64,000 bases of DNA, from contig OX359249.1 in assembly GCA_947179485.1 (NCBI GenBank), forward strand, positions 3,472,001 through 3,536,000. The letters run 5' to 3'. Below, piece after piece: positions 51,122 to 61,644 of the stretch; position 1 is the stretch's first letter, and each line of letters opens with the position of its first letter. The stretch is from Allacma fusca (Eukaryota; Arthropoda; Collembola; Symphypleona; Sminthuridae). The position numbers and the translations under genes are program-made. A model generated the notes under the pieces. It had not been told where the DNA came from. It saw nothing but the letters and a program-made list of their open reading frames with translations, and did no database searches.

Positions 51122-52893
51122 TCAATGCATACAAACGCATATCCGGACGTAGGTCCCCCTCGGGTCGAACGCAGTAACGCTGATAAATGCTTTGGTCTCA
51201 GCCATTTCAAAAGATAATGTCCCCAGTGTGGTCAGCTGAAAATTAAAAATTATTCGTTAAAAAAATTGAACACATTGTTAGCCAATTCTAAACCTTGCTG
51301 GTTTAGAAAATATCAGAAGAGCTTAGATTTAGTCTAATTTACAGAAGAAATGAAAACTGCAGAAATGTTCTGATACTATCAGTAAATTATTAAAAAATAC
51401 CTGCAACTTTTTCGTGTCTGGATGCGATACCAATGTTGCGTAACCGTTGCAAAGTTGGTCTTCACCCACTGCACTTTTTCCGAAAATGTAACACCATTCT
51501 TCTGGCGAACCTGCGTGACTATAATCAAGTCCAATTCCAATTTGTAACCACAAATTTTTGTTCGTTCCCTCAGGCTGAATGTCCGTTACGAAACTTAGTA
51601 CGACTGTTGTTATATATTTCCTGAAATCATTCAATAGATTTATTAGTTTTGTATGTATGTATGTATGTATGTTTATTGTGTGTCTATGAAAAGGCTCATA
51701 CACAAGTATACAGATTATGATTTCTAGATCATTTGCAGTTGGACAATCACACTTCTGTGTAGTAAAATTAAATAATACAGTTTCATTTTGACTTCCTTTA
51801 CCCTACAATAATTGCATTTTAGTGGCAAATGATTTGCACATCACAATAAAAAATAAGTATAAGTCGTTTAGCATTTGAGGATCCCCTGTACATAGTAGTT
51901 CCTGAATTTATTAGTTTTACAACATTAGGAAGTTGGTTTTAGTCATACCGACATGTACACAAATTAAGCTACACTGAACCGTGAAAAATGCGACGTCTTG
52001 GTACGTAATATATATGTACGTGTACTTCAGCATAAAAATTAACAAATTAGACACTCAATAATAAACGCTTACTTACTTTACACTTTTGATTACGATGGTC
52101 GATTCCCGGAGTTTCACTTGTCCCCCTCTTTGTATTTTATCGTCTCGGTTAATTTCTGATGCCCCTATTTGGAAATGCATTTTTTTACTCACTGAAACAC
52201 AAAATTTAGGAATTATAAGTACCATGATGCTATTAAATGGAACCCTAAAATAGCAGTTAAATAAAATTATTAGTTTTGAAAGTTTAATTATTTCGAGTTC
52301 AATTGTTTTTCCCGTCATTTTAACCTTCACCTCTCTTGTAGCTTTTATTCTCTGAAGTCACCTGAATAATGTTCCCCAGAAAAATAAATTCAGATACCTA
52401 GCTTATTGTAGCACTGCAAACAAATTCGGATAGAAGTTTCTAGAATTTCGTTACTTGCTAAGTTAACTTGAATCAATCTAAATATGAATAGATCTTTTGG
52501 CGAAAACATGTAGATTATTATGAAAGGAATTTTTGGATAATGGTCAGGGTATGAATTGATTATTGTCTTTTATATGTACAGTAAGTACGAAGATTAGCGG
52601 TGGAAGTTTATGCAAAATGCTGTTATAATCATGGTGGATTCTGTAATGTAGTTTGAATGAACTTTATTATGTAATTTTATTGCAAAGGTTCCTCTGAAAC
52701 ACCGCTGACTTGAAAGAACCAGAGTTGATAGTTTCTTGAAAACGTTTGCCCAATCAATAAGTAGCGTCTTTGATTTTAGACCTATGAATCGCAAGTACAC
52801 TCAAAATATGGAGATTAAGCATACGCAGAATATTTTTAAGTCTTATTTGTACTTACTTTGCGAGAATATGAAAGTTGATTTGAGAGACGTCAT
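51122..52893 (-). CDS. Unrecognised small protein, 161 residues, four exons
   Basis: Minus-strand exons 52893-52857, 52191-52077, 51620-51401 and 51235-51122 join in frame, all with good GT and AG signals. The donors GTAAGT at exons 1 and 2 are near consensus. The product is predicted to be beta-rich (KMHFQIGASEINRDD, GGQVKLRESTIVIKSV, NLWLQIGIGLDYSHAG, FISVTAFDPRGTYVRI), with no signal peptide or membrane span. The pattern recalls a small beta-sandwich such as a MATH or TRAF-like fold, but I cannot assign a family. An alternative start is the ATG created at the exon 1-2 junction or the next one in exon 2. It lies 1.6 kb upstream of the F-box gene on the same strand, so it could once have been part of an F-box gene's substrate-binding end. 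Confidence 0.6.
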
Positions 52894-53457
52894 TGCAAAA
52901 TAAGAGAAGCTAAGTGCCTGCATAGTTGTTTTATTTTTTGGTGATGAGATCTGCGTAGATTTCCAGGGCATGCATGAAAATGTCATAAAATCAACTTTCG
53001 AGTGATACTTACTTTATATTCATATTATAATTTTTCATGAATTAGGGTCTATTCAGGTTTATCCTATTTTTAATCTGTATAATTATATGTAATGCTACGT
53101 AACAGTTGTAACTTATAACATTTATAAAATAAATTTGTGTTGCTATTTCTTACCATAAAATACTACTCATCAACTATAGACTAGCCCAATGAAGTAGAGC
53201 CCACCCGTATTATATATATGTAATTATTGCAAAAAATCTGCGATATAGTTTTTAAACTATTTTTATTATTATCCATCTGCTTATTTTTATAAGTTGCTTG
53301 AATACTCGTCCCTCCTCACTCCCATAATAATAAATATAATACTTTCCATCTTTTTAAAAAAAACGTGCATTAACTTTTGAATTTTAACACTTGAAGAACC
53401 CTTCTCCAGGATCTCCAGGAATATTTCGAATGGCGTTGCGTTGGCCTGAAGGGTTTT

Positions 53458-53564
53458 GAGATATCTTGACGAGGATTATAATTATAGGCAAATAGGGAGG
53501 CGCATTTAATTAGTTTAATTTTAGGAAAGAAATAGGCTAGGTAAATTAAAATGCCCATCTTTGA
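53458..53564. repeat. 107-bp direct repeat, copy 1
   Basis: Runs from GAGATATCTTGACGAGGATT to ATGCCCATCTTTGA and matches 54352-54456 with only a few differences. The copies enclose about 790 bp. This could be a pair of very short LTRs (a TRIM-like element) or a local duplication; no LTR-type TG...CA ends are seen. Confidence 0.8.
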
Positions 53565-53574
53565 CAAAGATGGG
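53553..53574. repeat. Perfect hairpin at the edge of the direct repeat
   Basis: GCCCATCTTT and AAAGATGGGC form a perfect 10-bp stem with a two-base GA/C-type loop. It is found only at copy 1, where the repeat meets unique sequence. Confidence 0.75.
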
Positions 53575-54351
53575 CCCCTTGCCTATATCTAGGCCCTTTT
53601 ATAGGCAAAAATTCTAGGGCGGAAGCAAAAAAACAAGAATCTAGGCTAGGATATAGGCAAGGTTCAATGGGATTTATATGCAATTAAAATATTATAGTAA
53701 GTTTTGGGAATAAATATAGGCACCTAGGAAATTTAGGCTATTGGCTTCATAAATAAATATAATATGAAGGGAGCAGGTATGCTACTGATGCCGACATGCC
53801 GAGTAGGAGTTTAGTCATGCAACTGATGCACTGAACAATAAGACGTATGCATATAATTTCAAGGAGGAATTTATAAGGTCGCATTGTGAAATCCCTACCT
53901 TTTATACTACACAAATTAGCAATGGTTGTAATTGCAAAAATTCGGAGAAGCAAAGCATGTTATAGCACGATTGTTAGGACATCTGGTCGACAATGATGTA
54001 ACAAATTTTCAGCGTGGAGCAGACCAACAGATCAAAAAACCAACATACCAACGTAGGAATAAATAAATAGTAATATTAAGTACAGGATATTTGTACATAC
54101 ATGCGGGGTTTTCGGTTTTCTGTAGGGACTTTAAGGGTGTACTTGTACTTATATAGGGAAGCAGTAGTTTTAAACTTCCTAATAGGGTATGGTTGCATGA
54201 TACTCCCAAAAGGACTATTATAAGAACATTTATAGGGATATATGTAGGTAGGCATCTCCCTGTTTCCTATATTATAGGAAGGAACTTCGTGTTGCTTTAG
54301 CCTTTATAGGATTTAAGGAAGGCGTTTCGTTGAACACTTCCTTAAAAGGGG

Positions 54352-54456
54352 GAGATATTGACGAGGATTATAATTATAGGCAAATAGGGAGGCGCATTTA
54401 ATTAGTTTAATTTTAGGAAAGAAATACGCTAGGTGAATTAAAATGCCCATCTTTGA
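54352..54456. repeat. 107-bp direct repeat, copy 2
   Basis: Second copy of the repeat at 53458-53564, in the same orientation; it differs at positions such as TACGCTAGGTGA versus TAGGCTAGGTAA. The bases after the shared CATCTTTGA are different, so the hairpin is absent. Confidence 0.8.
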
Positions 54457-55166
54457 TCTACAGTATAAAAACCAACGCCTTACAACGTACAGTTGTTACG
54501 CAAGTGCTTGCTTGACTACCAGGCGACACTACTAATCTAGTGTACATATATGAATTCCCTTGCAAAGTTTCATGAATGGAAAAGAAGGGCTTCTGAAATT
54601 ACAAGTTATGCCTGTATTTATATTAACTTTTTCGCCAACGATTTGGGGTTGTCTTTAAGTGTTTCACTTTAGATGCAATTTTCGTAGCACTGAATGTTCA
54701 GTATGGATACCATTAGAAAACTAAAAGTGCGACCCTTGTTTGTTGCTTTTAAGTACAATAATTATTATTATCTTACAACAATCTTTATTTTGCTTATTAT
54801 TTTATTAGAGCAATTTTTATTTTATTTCTATCGTCTAACACAATAAAAGTCAATAAGTGGAGTGAGACTGTAGGACATGGGACGGGACTCCTTCTGAATT
54901 AATTTGCTAGACAATCAAGAACTTGCTTTATGAAATACAAAACTTACACAACATCTTTATTAAGTTTACAAAGACAAATCATTTCCTCTTCAACAATCAA
55001 AACTTATTACTTTCAATTCGAACCAGTCGTCAGAAGTCAGAACCCTAGCCCATCATTTGTCCTCTTGGACGGGATTTTAATTTGAAGTCGTACCACATGC
55101 CCAGCGCTTTAGAAATATTTTAAAAAAGTAAGGAGTGTTTAAGTTGATTGTTGTGAAACAAAAGAA

Positions 55167-58100
55167 ATGCCAAAAGATGACGGAGAGGAAGCTGGAGAGG
55201 GTGAGCGGCCAGGAGAGGGAGGTGAAGGAGTGGTCTTACAGAACCCAATAGGAGTAAGTACTAGTACTACCCAGGTTTATTGGTATTGGTAAGTAGTCTA
55301 ATGGTTGATAGTAGATGGCTGGTAATGATAATAACACATGTACTTGTACTTCTTGGTGTCTTCATGGAGTGGTGTAAACTGGAGTGGTATAAGTTTACGA
55401 GCCCAAATATTTTGCACCTACAGATATAAAGTTCTTACAAGGGGGTTCTTTTTAATCGAGAGATTTCTGTATTTTATTTTATATAATTACAAAAAAATAG
55501 GAATTACTGTACTCATACATACGAGTAGGAATATATCAAAACATTTTGTCCCAATGAAGAACATGTTCTTATAAATGTATGGCACAAATTGCAGTCTTGA
55601 GAGTGAGAGTAATACACTAACTAAATTTTGCACATGTAAAGGAATACTATGGACAGCGAAATGATAAAAACGAGCGTCATGGCAGAGGTCGTGCCAAGCT
55701 TCCCAATGGTGACATCTATTTAGGATGCTACTACAAAGGGAAAAGGCACGGCTTAGGGATTTACCGCTACAAAAATGGGAATGGAGCTAGATATGGAGGT
55801 GATTGGGTTCTGGGGGAGAAGCAAGGTTGGGGTACATTCTATTATCCCGACGGATCTCAGTACACAGGTAAAGTCTCTTTAAATTACAAAGCGCTCAAGC
55901 AGTTACAAGTAAAACACTTTCATAATATGTACATTTTAGCCTTTTATAAAATTTATTAAGGCTCAATGTTGATATATCATTGCCCCAATAAAGAACTAAT
56001 TGTAATAAATACCTGTATGTCGACCAACTGAAGCTGTTACTATTAAAGGTACAGTGTGGGTACTGCACCAAAATTGACTTGAGCCATGAATTACACTTCA
56101 ACTAGTGTAATCTCCCAATAATAGACGTCTTACAGCCTTACAATAGCAATTTTTCTGTAGGAGCAAAAATATATCTATAGAAAGTTTAATGTTTACTCCT
56201 TTCACAATTTTTCTTCCTACAAAAGTTTACAACGTACTCTCGTTTTGAAAATAAGAGACCCGGAGAACCCCTTATAAAAGTAATAATATTCGAACATGTT
56301 CCGCTTTAGAATAATGCCGATTTAGGGGGTCTACTCTTATTAAATAGAGAGTAATTTATAATAATAGCTGGAGCATTAGTATTTGTGAATATTTAGGAAA
56401 TTGGTATCGAGGCTTGCGGCACGGTTGGGGCGTTTATGTGTACCCAAATGGAGATGAATACGAAGGGTGGTGGTACCACGGCTATCGCAATGGTCGAGGT
56501 ATCTACAGAACCAAGGCCACTGGGGAGAAGTTCGTGGGAAATTGGACTTTGGGTTGGAAGCAAGGGCCAGGAATGATCATCAGGAAGCATCACCGTTTCA
56601 TTGGGAACTGGTACAATGATGTTGTACGTGCGTTTTCCTTAAAAATAAATGAAAAGGGACTCGTTTCCTTGAACGAACTGATTAATAGAGCCACTTATGC
56701 AGATACAGTGCACTTTCTATCAGAGCATCCTTATGGGGCATAATGGAGCTTATGACGAGAGCGCACTCTCACCTGTAACTTAAGTTATTATAGCACAATG
56801 TGCCAAAATAAGTATTTTTTTAAATGACAGCCAAGAGGACCAGGTGTCTACGTTTTTCCTGATTTAGGAGTGGAGCAACATGGGAAATACACTCATCTCA
56901 AAGCACTGCCAGAGACACTGGACAAATGGAGAAATTCCGGTTACCAAGTTCGTAATATCCGAAGTGCAACTCCCCCTGCTGATCCAGTTCTTGTTGAAAA
57001 GGACAAAAGGCTTCAGCTCATGGTAAATCACTGTGAAGATCTGACTTTCCGCAATATCTTGACCTTATGAAAACACATGACAAGTTTTTAGCCACAACTT
57101 AATTATTATTGCTAACATTCTCTGTAACTAACTCTATAATAGTAAGCAAAAGTTTGTGAATTCGTCGTATGAGAGGATCCTAAAAGGAGTATGTTGATAA
57201 TAGTATGCAGTTGCAAAATAAAATTTTTTACATGGAAATCTGCCAATCTTTTTGACAGATACAATTCGGTCTCTACGGTGGCATGGGGGACATGGAAATG
57301 GATGGCGAAGAGTTCGAAGGTGAAGGACGTTACTCAATTTACAAACGAAGACCTCAGTCCATGTTGGGAGAGTTCGATGATCCTTACGGAGGACTGATTC
57401 CCGAAGGTGACGAAGAGGACTATGAGCAACTAGAATTAGCCAAAAAGATGTCAGAGCCATCTAATCCTTACAAAGGGTGAGTTTCATATGTATGTACATA
57501 CTTCATTGTGGCTTCCTCAGCTTGGTTACTATTTTAAAGTAGCCTATTCGTGAACGTGATCATGAATATTCCAAGGTAATGTATGGTGGTGAACATGTTC
57601 GAGATTTTGTAAAGAGATTTAATTGCATGTATGTTGTCATACAGAGACTTTTGCCTGAATAAAGACAAAGTAGCAGGGCCCATATGCAGTCCTCCTAAAC
57701 AAGTGGACCCTTGTGAAGAAGAAGGGGAGGCAGATATTCCCTTGCCCGAGCCTAAAGACCCTTTAAAGGAAATCGAAGACTTGCTCTTTGAACACATGAA
57801 AAAGGTTATTGCTGAGGAGACTGAGCCAGATAACATTCGTATTCCTGTGGTCCCAATGTGGCGTGCAATACAGATTACACCTATTATGACACCTCTGCCG
57901 GATGAAACCGTCCCACCTCCGCCAATGCCACCCACGCCATTACCTCCTCCAGAACCCGAACCTGATGAGGAGGTTGGCAGAAAAATTCTAATTTCGTACC
58001 AAAATAAAGAGTAATTACATTAATTTCCAATTTTTCTGTACTTTATTTTTTACAGCAAGATAAGGCAGAGGCAAAGAAAATAGCAGAGGATGAGGATCCC

Positions 58101-58776
58101 ATTACCCGGGCAAAGCGCTTGGCAATGACACATAAATTGGAGGACCCCTTCATGGGATCAGGAGTTTGTCAGCGAAATGCTGTCAGCATTAAAATACCTC
58201 CAGCGGAAGAGTTGGCTGGAAATTATTCCTCTCTAAGTTTAAGTAACATGGACGAATTCCGATTACAAATTGAATCGACGGTGCAACAACTCCCGCCGTA
58301 TGATTTGGATGAGGCTAGAAGAACGTCCAAGTAATACTTACTTTTGCTTAATGAACGTCTATAAAAATATAGCAACCTTTACTTATCTTAAAGAGTATAA
58401 ACAGTTTTGTAGGTTCATGTTCAAAAAATGTTTTAAGATTTGAGAAACATTTAATTTTTTAACTCTGTCAAAGCGCCCCTACAGTGCTAAGCACTTCAGG
58501 AATGGATGCTGTTGCAAAATGGGGTAGTAATTTAGCTCAAGACCCAGACTGTGATCTTCCGGATCCAAAAATGTGTATGCCACCGGATAGTACCCAACTA
58601 GATCAAGATGTTAGTGCCCCATTCCCGTCCGAAAATGAGTATGAGGAAAATACTGACGCGACTGAATTTGTAAGTAATAAAAATCGGTACGGTAATGCTG
58701 TAGTGCTATTGATCGCTCTGAGCTAATACTTTTTTTTCTTTGGTAGGCAACCGACGAAGAAAACGACGAGGCGTAA
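55167..58776 (+). CDS. RSPH1: Radial spoke head 1 homologue (MORN repeats)
   Basis: Nine exons (55167-55253, 55642-55867, 56397-56623, 56831-57022, 57259-57476, 57645-57972, 58056-58330, 58474-58669, 58747-58776) join in frame to give 592 residues. RSPH1 is a structural protein of the radial spoke head in motile 9+2 axonemes. After an acidic, glycine-rich N-terminus come [17 protein letters not shown] and a series of MORN units ([50 protein letters not shown]) to about residue 190. [18 protein letters not shown] and [12 protein letters not shown] (about 385-396) match the post-MORN segments of vertebrate RSPH1. Human RSPH1 is about 309 residues; this protein has extra acidic sequence, a proline-rich stretch ([17 protein letters not shown]) and a novel C-terminus. 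The exon 6 donor (GAG/GTTGGC) is weak but keeps frame. In an arthropod the likely site is the sperm tail. Confidence 0.9.
56706..56775. mobile_element. Tiny pogo-like relic in an RSPH1 intron
   Basis: The left end, TA then CAGTGCACTTTCTATCAG, and the right end, whose reverse complement is CAGGTGAGAGTGCGCTCTC preceded by TA, form a weak inverted repeat over 70 bp. It lies in intron 3. Confidence 0.4.
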
Positions 58777-59481
58777 ATACATAATTTGGAATGTGGCACT
58801 TATGTTAGCATGGTATAAGTTATTATGAAAGTGTAAATAAAAACTACTTTTTGATTTTTTTCAAGATCATTGATTCTTATAGATTTTCGATTAAAAGATC
58901 TGTAATTCAGATATAAAAGGATGCTATTAGGTTTCATAAATTCACAGTAATAACCTAATAGTGTGATAACTATTGCTGTAAGGCATTCCCATTGCTGATT
59001 CTGTACCAGCAGTACGTTTTTGCTGCCATCAATGTTCGTGCTACAAGATCATGCTATCAAGGATCAATACGTTAAAAATACCACGGTGATAGCATCAGGT
59101 CATTTTACACCACTTTTACTGGTAAAAGGTAACCCGACTGAACATTTCCCAAAAACATCAGACACGCCAAGACATTAACAATTATTATAAGTTCGGATTC
59201 GCAGTCTGCTGAACGACATTAAAGACATGAAATGCCTGAAATCATACAACTTGGTTCAACCAAACTAATTAACTTACTCACGTAGCAAATATTATTTCTC
59301 CGGGAATGAATAATAAGTTACATAACTTGGATTTAGTATATAATTTGGAAACGCGAATCAATTAACAACTATATGATGTAAAAACGCATGAAAGATGGTA
59401 GGTACGAACTGACTGTGAACAAAAATTGAAGCTACAATAATATTAGTAATTACTATGTTGACGGTAAATTTAAGGCTATCT
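58777..59481. other. Convergent 3' region of RSPH1 and SEC13
   Basis: About 700 bp between the two stop codons, AT-rich, holding both 3' UTRs. No other feature is evident. Confidence 0.6.
58836..58841 (+). promoter_or_regulatory. Polyadenylation signal AATAAA for RSPH1
   Basis: AATAAA sits 60 bases after the stop codon and is followed by T-rich sequence at 58849-58862, the usual layout of a cleavage site. Confidence 0.7.
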
Positions 59482-61644
59482 TTAAAGTGTCCGATGGTCC
59501 TGAGGCTGCTGTTGTTGTTGAGTTTTAGCTGAGTCGCTGATGCATTCCCAGTTACCACTTTCTTGCTTCTTCCAAAGACTGACCTAAACGTACATATCAC
59601 AACGAAAACAATGTAAAAGTACTGACATCGGGAACTACACATTAGTTAAACTTAAACATGCACGTTTAATTTATAATAAGCTGCAGTTCCCTTGCAACAT
59701 TTCTAGACTTACTTGATTGTCACCCCCGGAAACAGCCAATACATCGCCTACAAAATTCCAACTAACATGCCATACAACGTCTTCAAAAACATGAAGTGCT
59801 TCCGGAACCCAAGCTCCATCTTCGGTATTGTTCCATATTATAACGCGACGATCCTGCAACACAAGAAAGTTATTGATCATACCATAATTCCTACACAAAA
59901 TATAGGGGTCCATCCGATTCTTTTTAACTAACTTACTTGAGAGGAAGACGCAATTTTCATACGAGTCGTACCAGCAGAGGGAGCCCAAGCTACATCTCTA
60001 ACCCAATCAGAATGTCCTTCTAATTTTACATCCTCCACCCATTGTTCATTTTCTTCCCTTCAAGTAAAAATGTAATAATTATTACAGTAATCCTCGTTAA
60101 AGACACACTTAAGTGAACTTATATTAATAATTAATACAAACCCGGATAGCTGCCAATACGAAAATAATAGTTACAAGTAATTTTTAAAAATTAAAGAGCT
60201 TAAGGTGCACAATACGAATAGTCTAGTATAATATGAATATTTCCTACAAAAGGTATAATATACACGGTAATAAACGTTCAATGGATTTCTATGTCTGACA
60301 CTATTTACAAACAATTGCATAGCTGAAGTCTACACTTAGATTTTTCTCTGAAATTAAAATGCATGGAGAAAATGGACAGTGTTAATCCAAATAACCAACT
60401 ACAATTCTCCATTGTAGCAGAAGAATACATGGTACGGTACTTAATCAACTGAAAATTCGGTATTTGCCTCTACTATACCGACAGATTTGGCCGATACACT
60501 TCTAACTTACTTCCAAATTTTCACAAGGTTATCGCAGCCTCCCGAGACGAACTTTCTTACAGGTTGAACATCACCGGAACCAGAACCGACGGAGGAAGCC
60601 GCGGGAGCCCACGAAACGGCATTACAACCCAGCTACAAAAAATATTAAGAATTTATATTGCAAATTGTACACGTTAACCCATAACTTGTTACCGAAAAAA
60701 ATAAGAAAGGTGTAATTGTTAATTTTTCATTTATATCATCGCATCCACACTATTATAACAGGGGACATTACTCCTTTGAAGGAACTATTGCAAAGGGACA
60801 AAATATGCACCACAAAAAAAATTCCACGGAAGAATCTTCTTCAAGTACAATGTTTTCTAACACTGATCAATCTCTAATCAAACTCAACTACTAACCGTGT
60901 GAGCATTGGCAATTTTAGTATGGACCCATCTATTTTCGATACAGGAAATGACAGTGATACTGCTATCAGAACTACCACACGCCAGCATCAAGCCCCATTC
61001 CGGCGGGGCCCAACAAACGCTATTAACTGTAACCAAAAAATAGAACGATCTCACTCAAGAGTAAAAATACCCACAAACTTTTAATGAACATTAAAAAAAA
61101 AATTACCAGAGGAATCATGGCCATCATAAGTATGCTCGTTTTCCCACTTCCCTCCTTCCCGTTCTTTCCAAATAATAACGCGTCGGTCATAAGAACATGA
61201 AGCTAGGAGATTGCCAAATCGTGGATGGGCCCATGCTAACTGCCATACCTATAACATTCATCCTCACAAATCTTACTTTCAAATTAAAATCTGTCAGATA
61301 AAATATCAGCACTTGTCAAAGACCAAAAGCATATTTGAAAGATTCCATATTCTCAATTCCGAACTTACCGGTCCTTCGTGTCCCTTCAGGTCAGTTACAA
61401 AATTCTGAGACCCCGTCGTCAAATTGACATCGAAGAGCCTAATGGACTTATCGCATGAGCAAGTGGCTAATTTCGTACCCAGAAAGTCCATTTGAGCATC
61501 ATGCTGGAAATCAAGAACCGGGTTAGGAGGAAGGTGGGTCAATTACCAACTTGATATTGAAGAAGATATTAATTTACAAGTAGTACTTACGATCATGTCC
61601 TCATGACCGGTGTCGATGGTCGTGACCGCTATCGTGGACGACAT
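59482..61644 (-). CDS. SEC13: SEC13, COPII coat and nuclear pore WD40 protein
   Basis: Eight minus-strand exons (61644-61591, 61503-61369, 61248-61107, 61026-60896, 60632-60511, 60057-59937, 59853-59713, 59583-59482) join in frame to give 315 residues, close to human SEC13 (322). SEC13 forms a six-bladed open propeller completed by a blade from SEC31 in COPII or NUP145C/NUP96 in the nuclear pore. WD40 blocks are clear: [80 protein letters not shown] and [15 protein letters not shown]. The N-terminus [18 protein letters not shown] matches the family start. The C-terminus ends in a glutamine-rich tail ([13 protein letters not shown]). It is an ordinary conserved single-copy housekeeping gene, tail to tail with RSPH1. 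Confidence 0.96.

Larger units (their letters stand above)
52894..55166. other. Gene-poor stretch between two genes
   Basis: No exon recognised. It contains the pair of direct repeats at 53458-53564 and 54352-54456, with TAGGC-rich sequence between them. The right end, near 55100-55166, is the likely 5' UTR and promoter of the radial spoke gene. Confidence 0.5.

Noticed and set aside
51122..51703. Considered as distal exons of the F-box gene
   Set aside because: They lie upstream of the F-box gene's own ATG exon (49500) and have their own start and stop, so a separate gene fits better.
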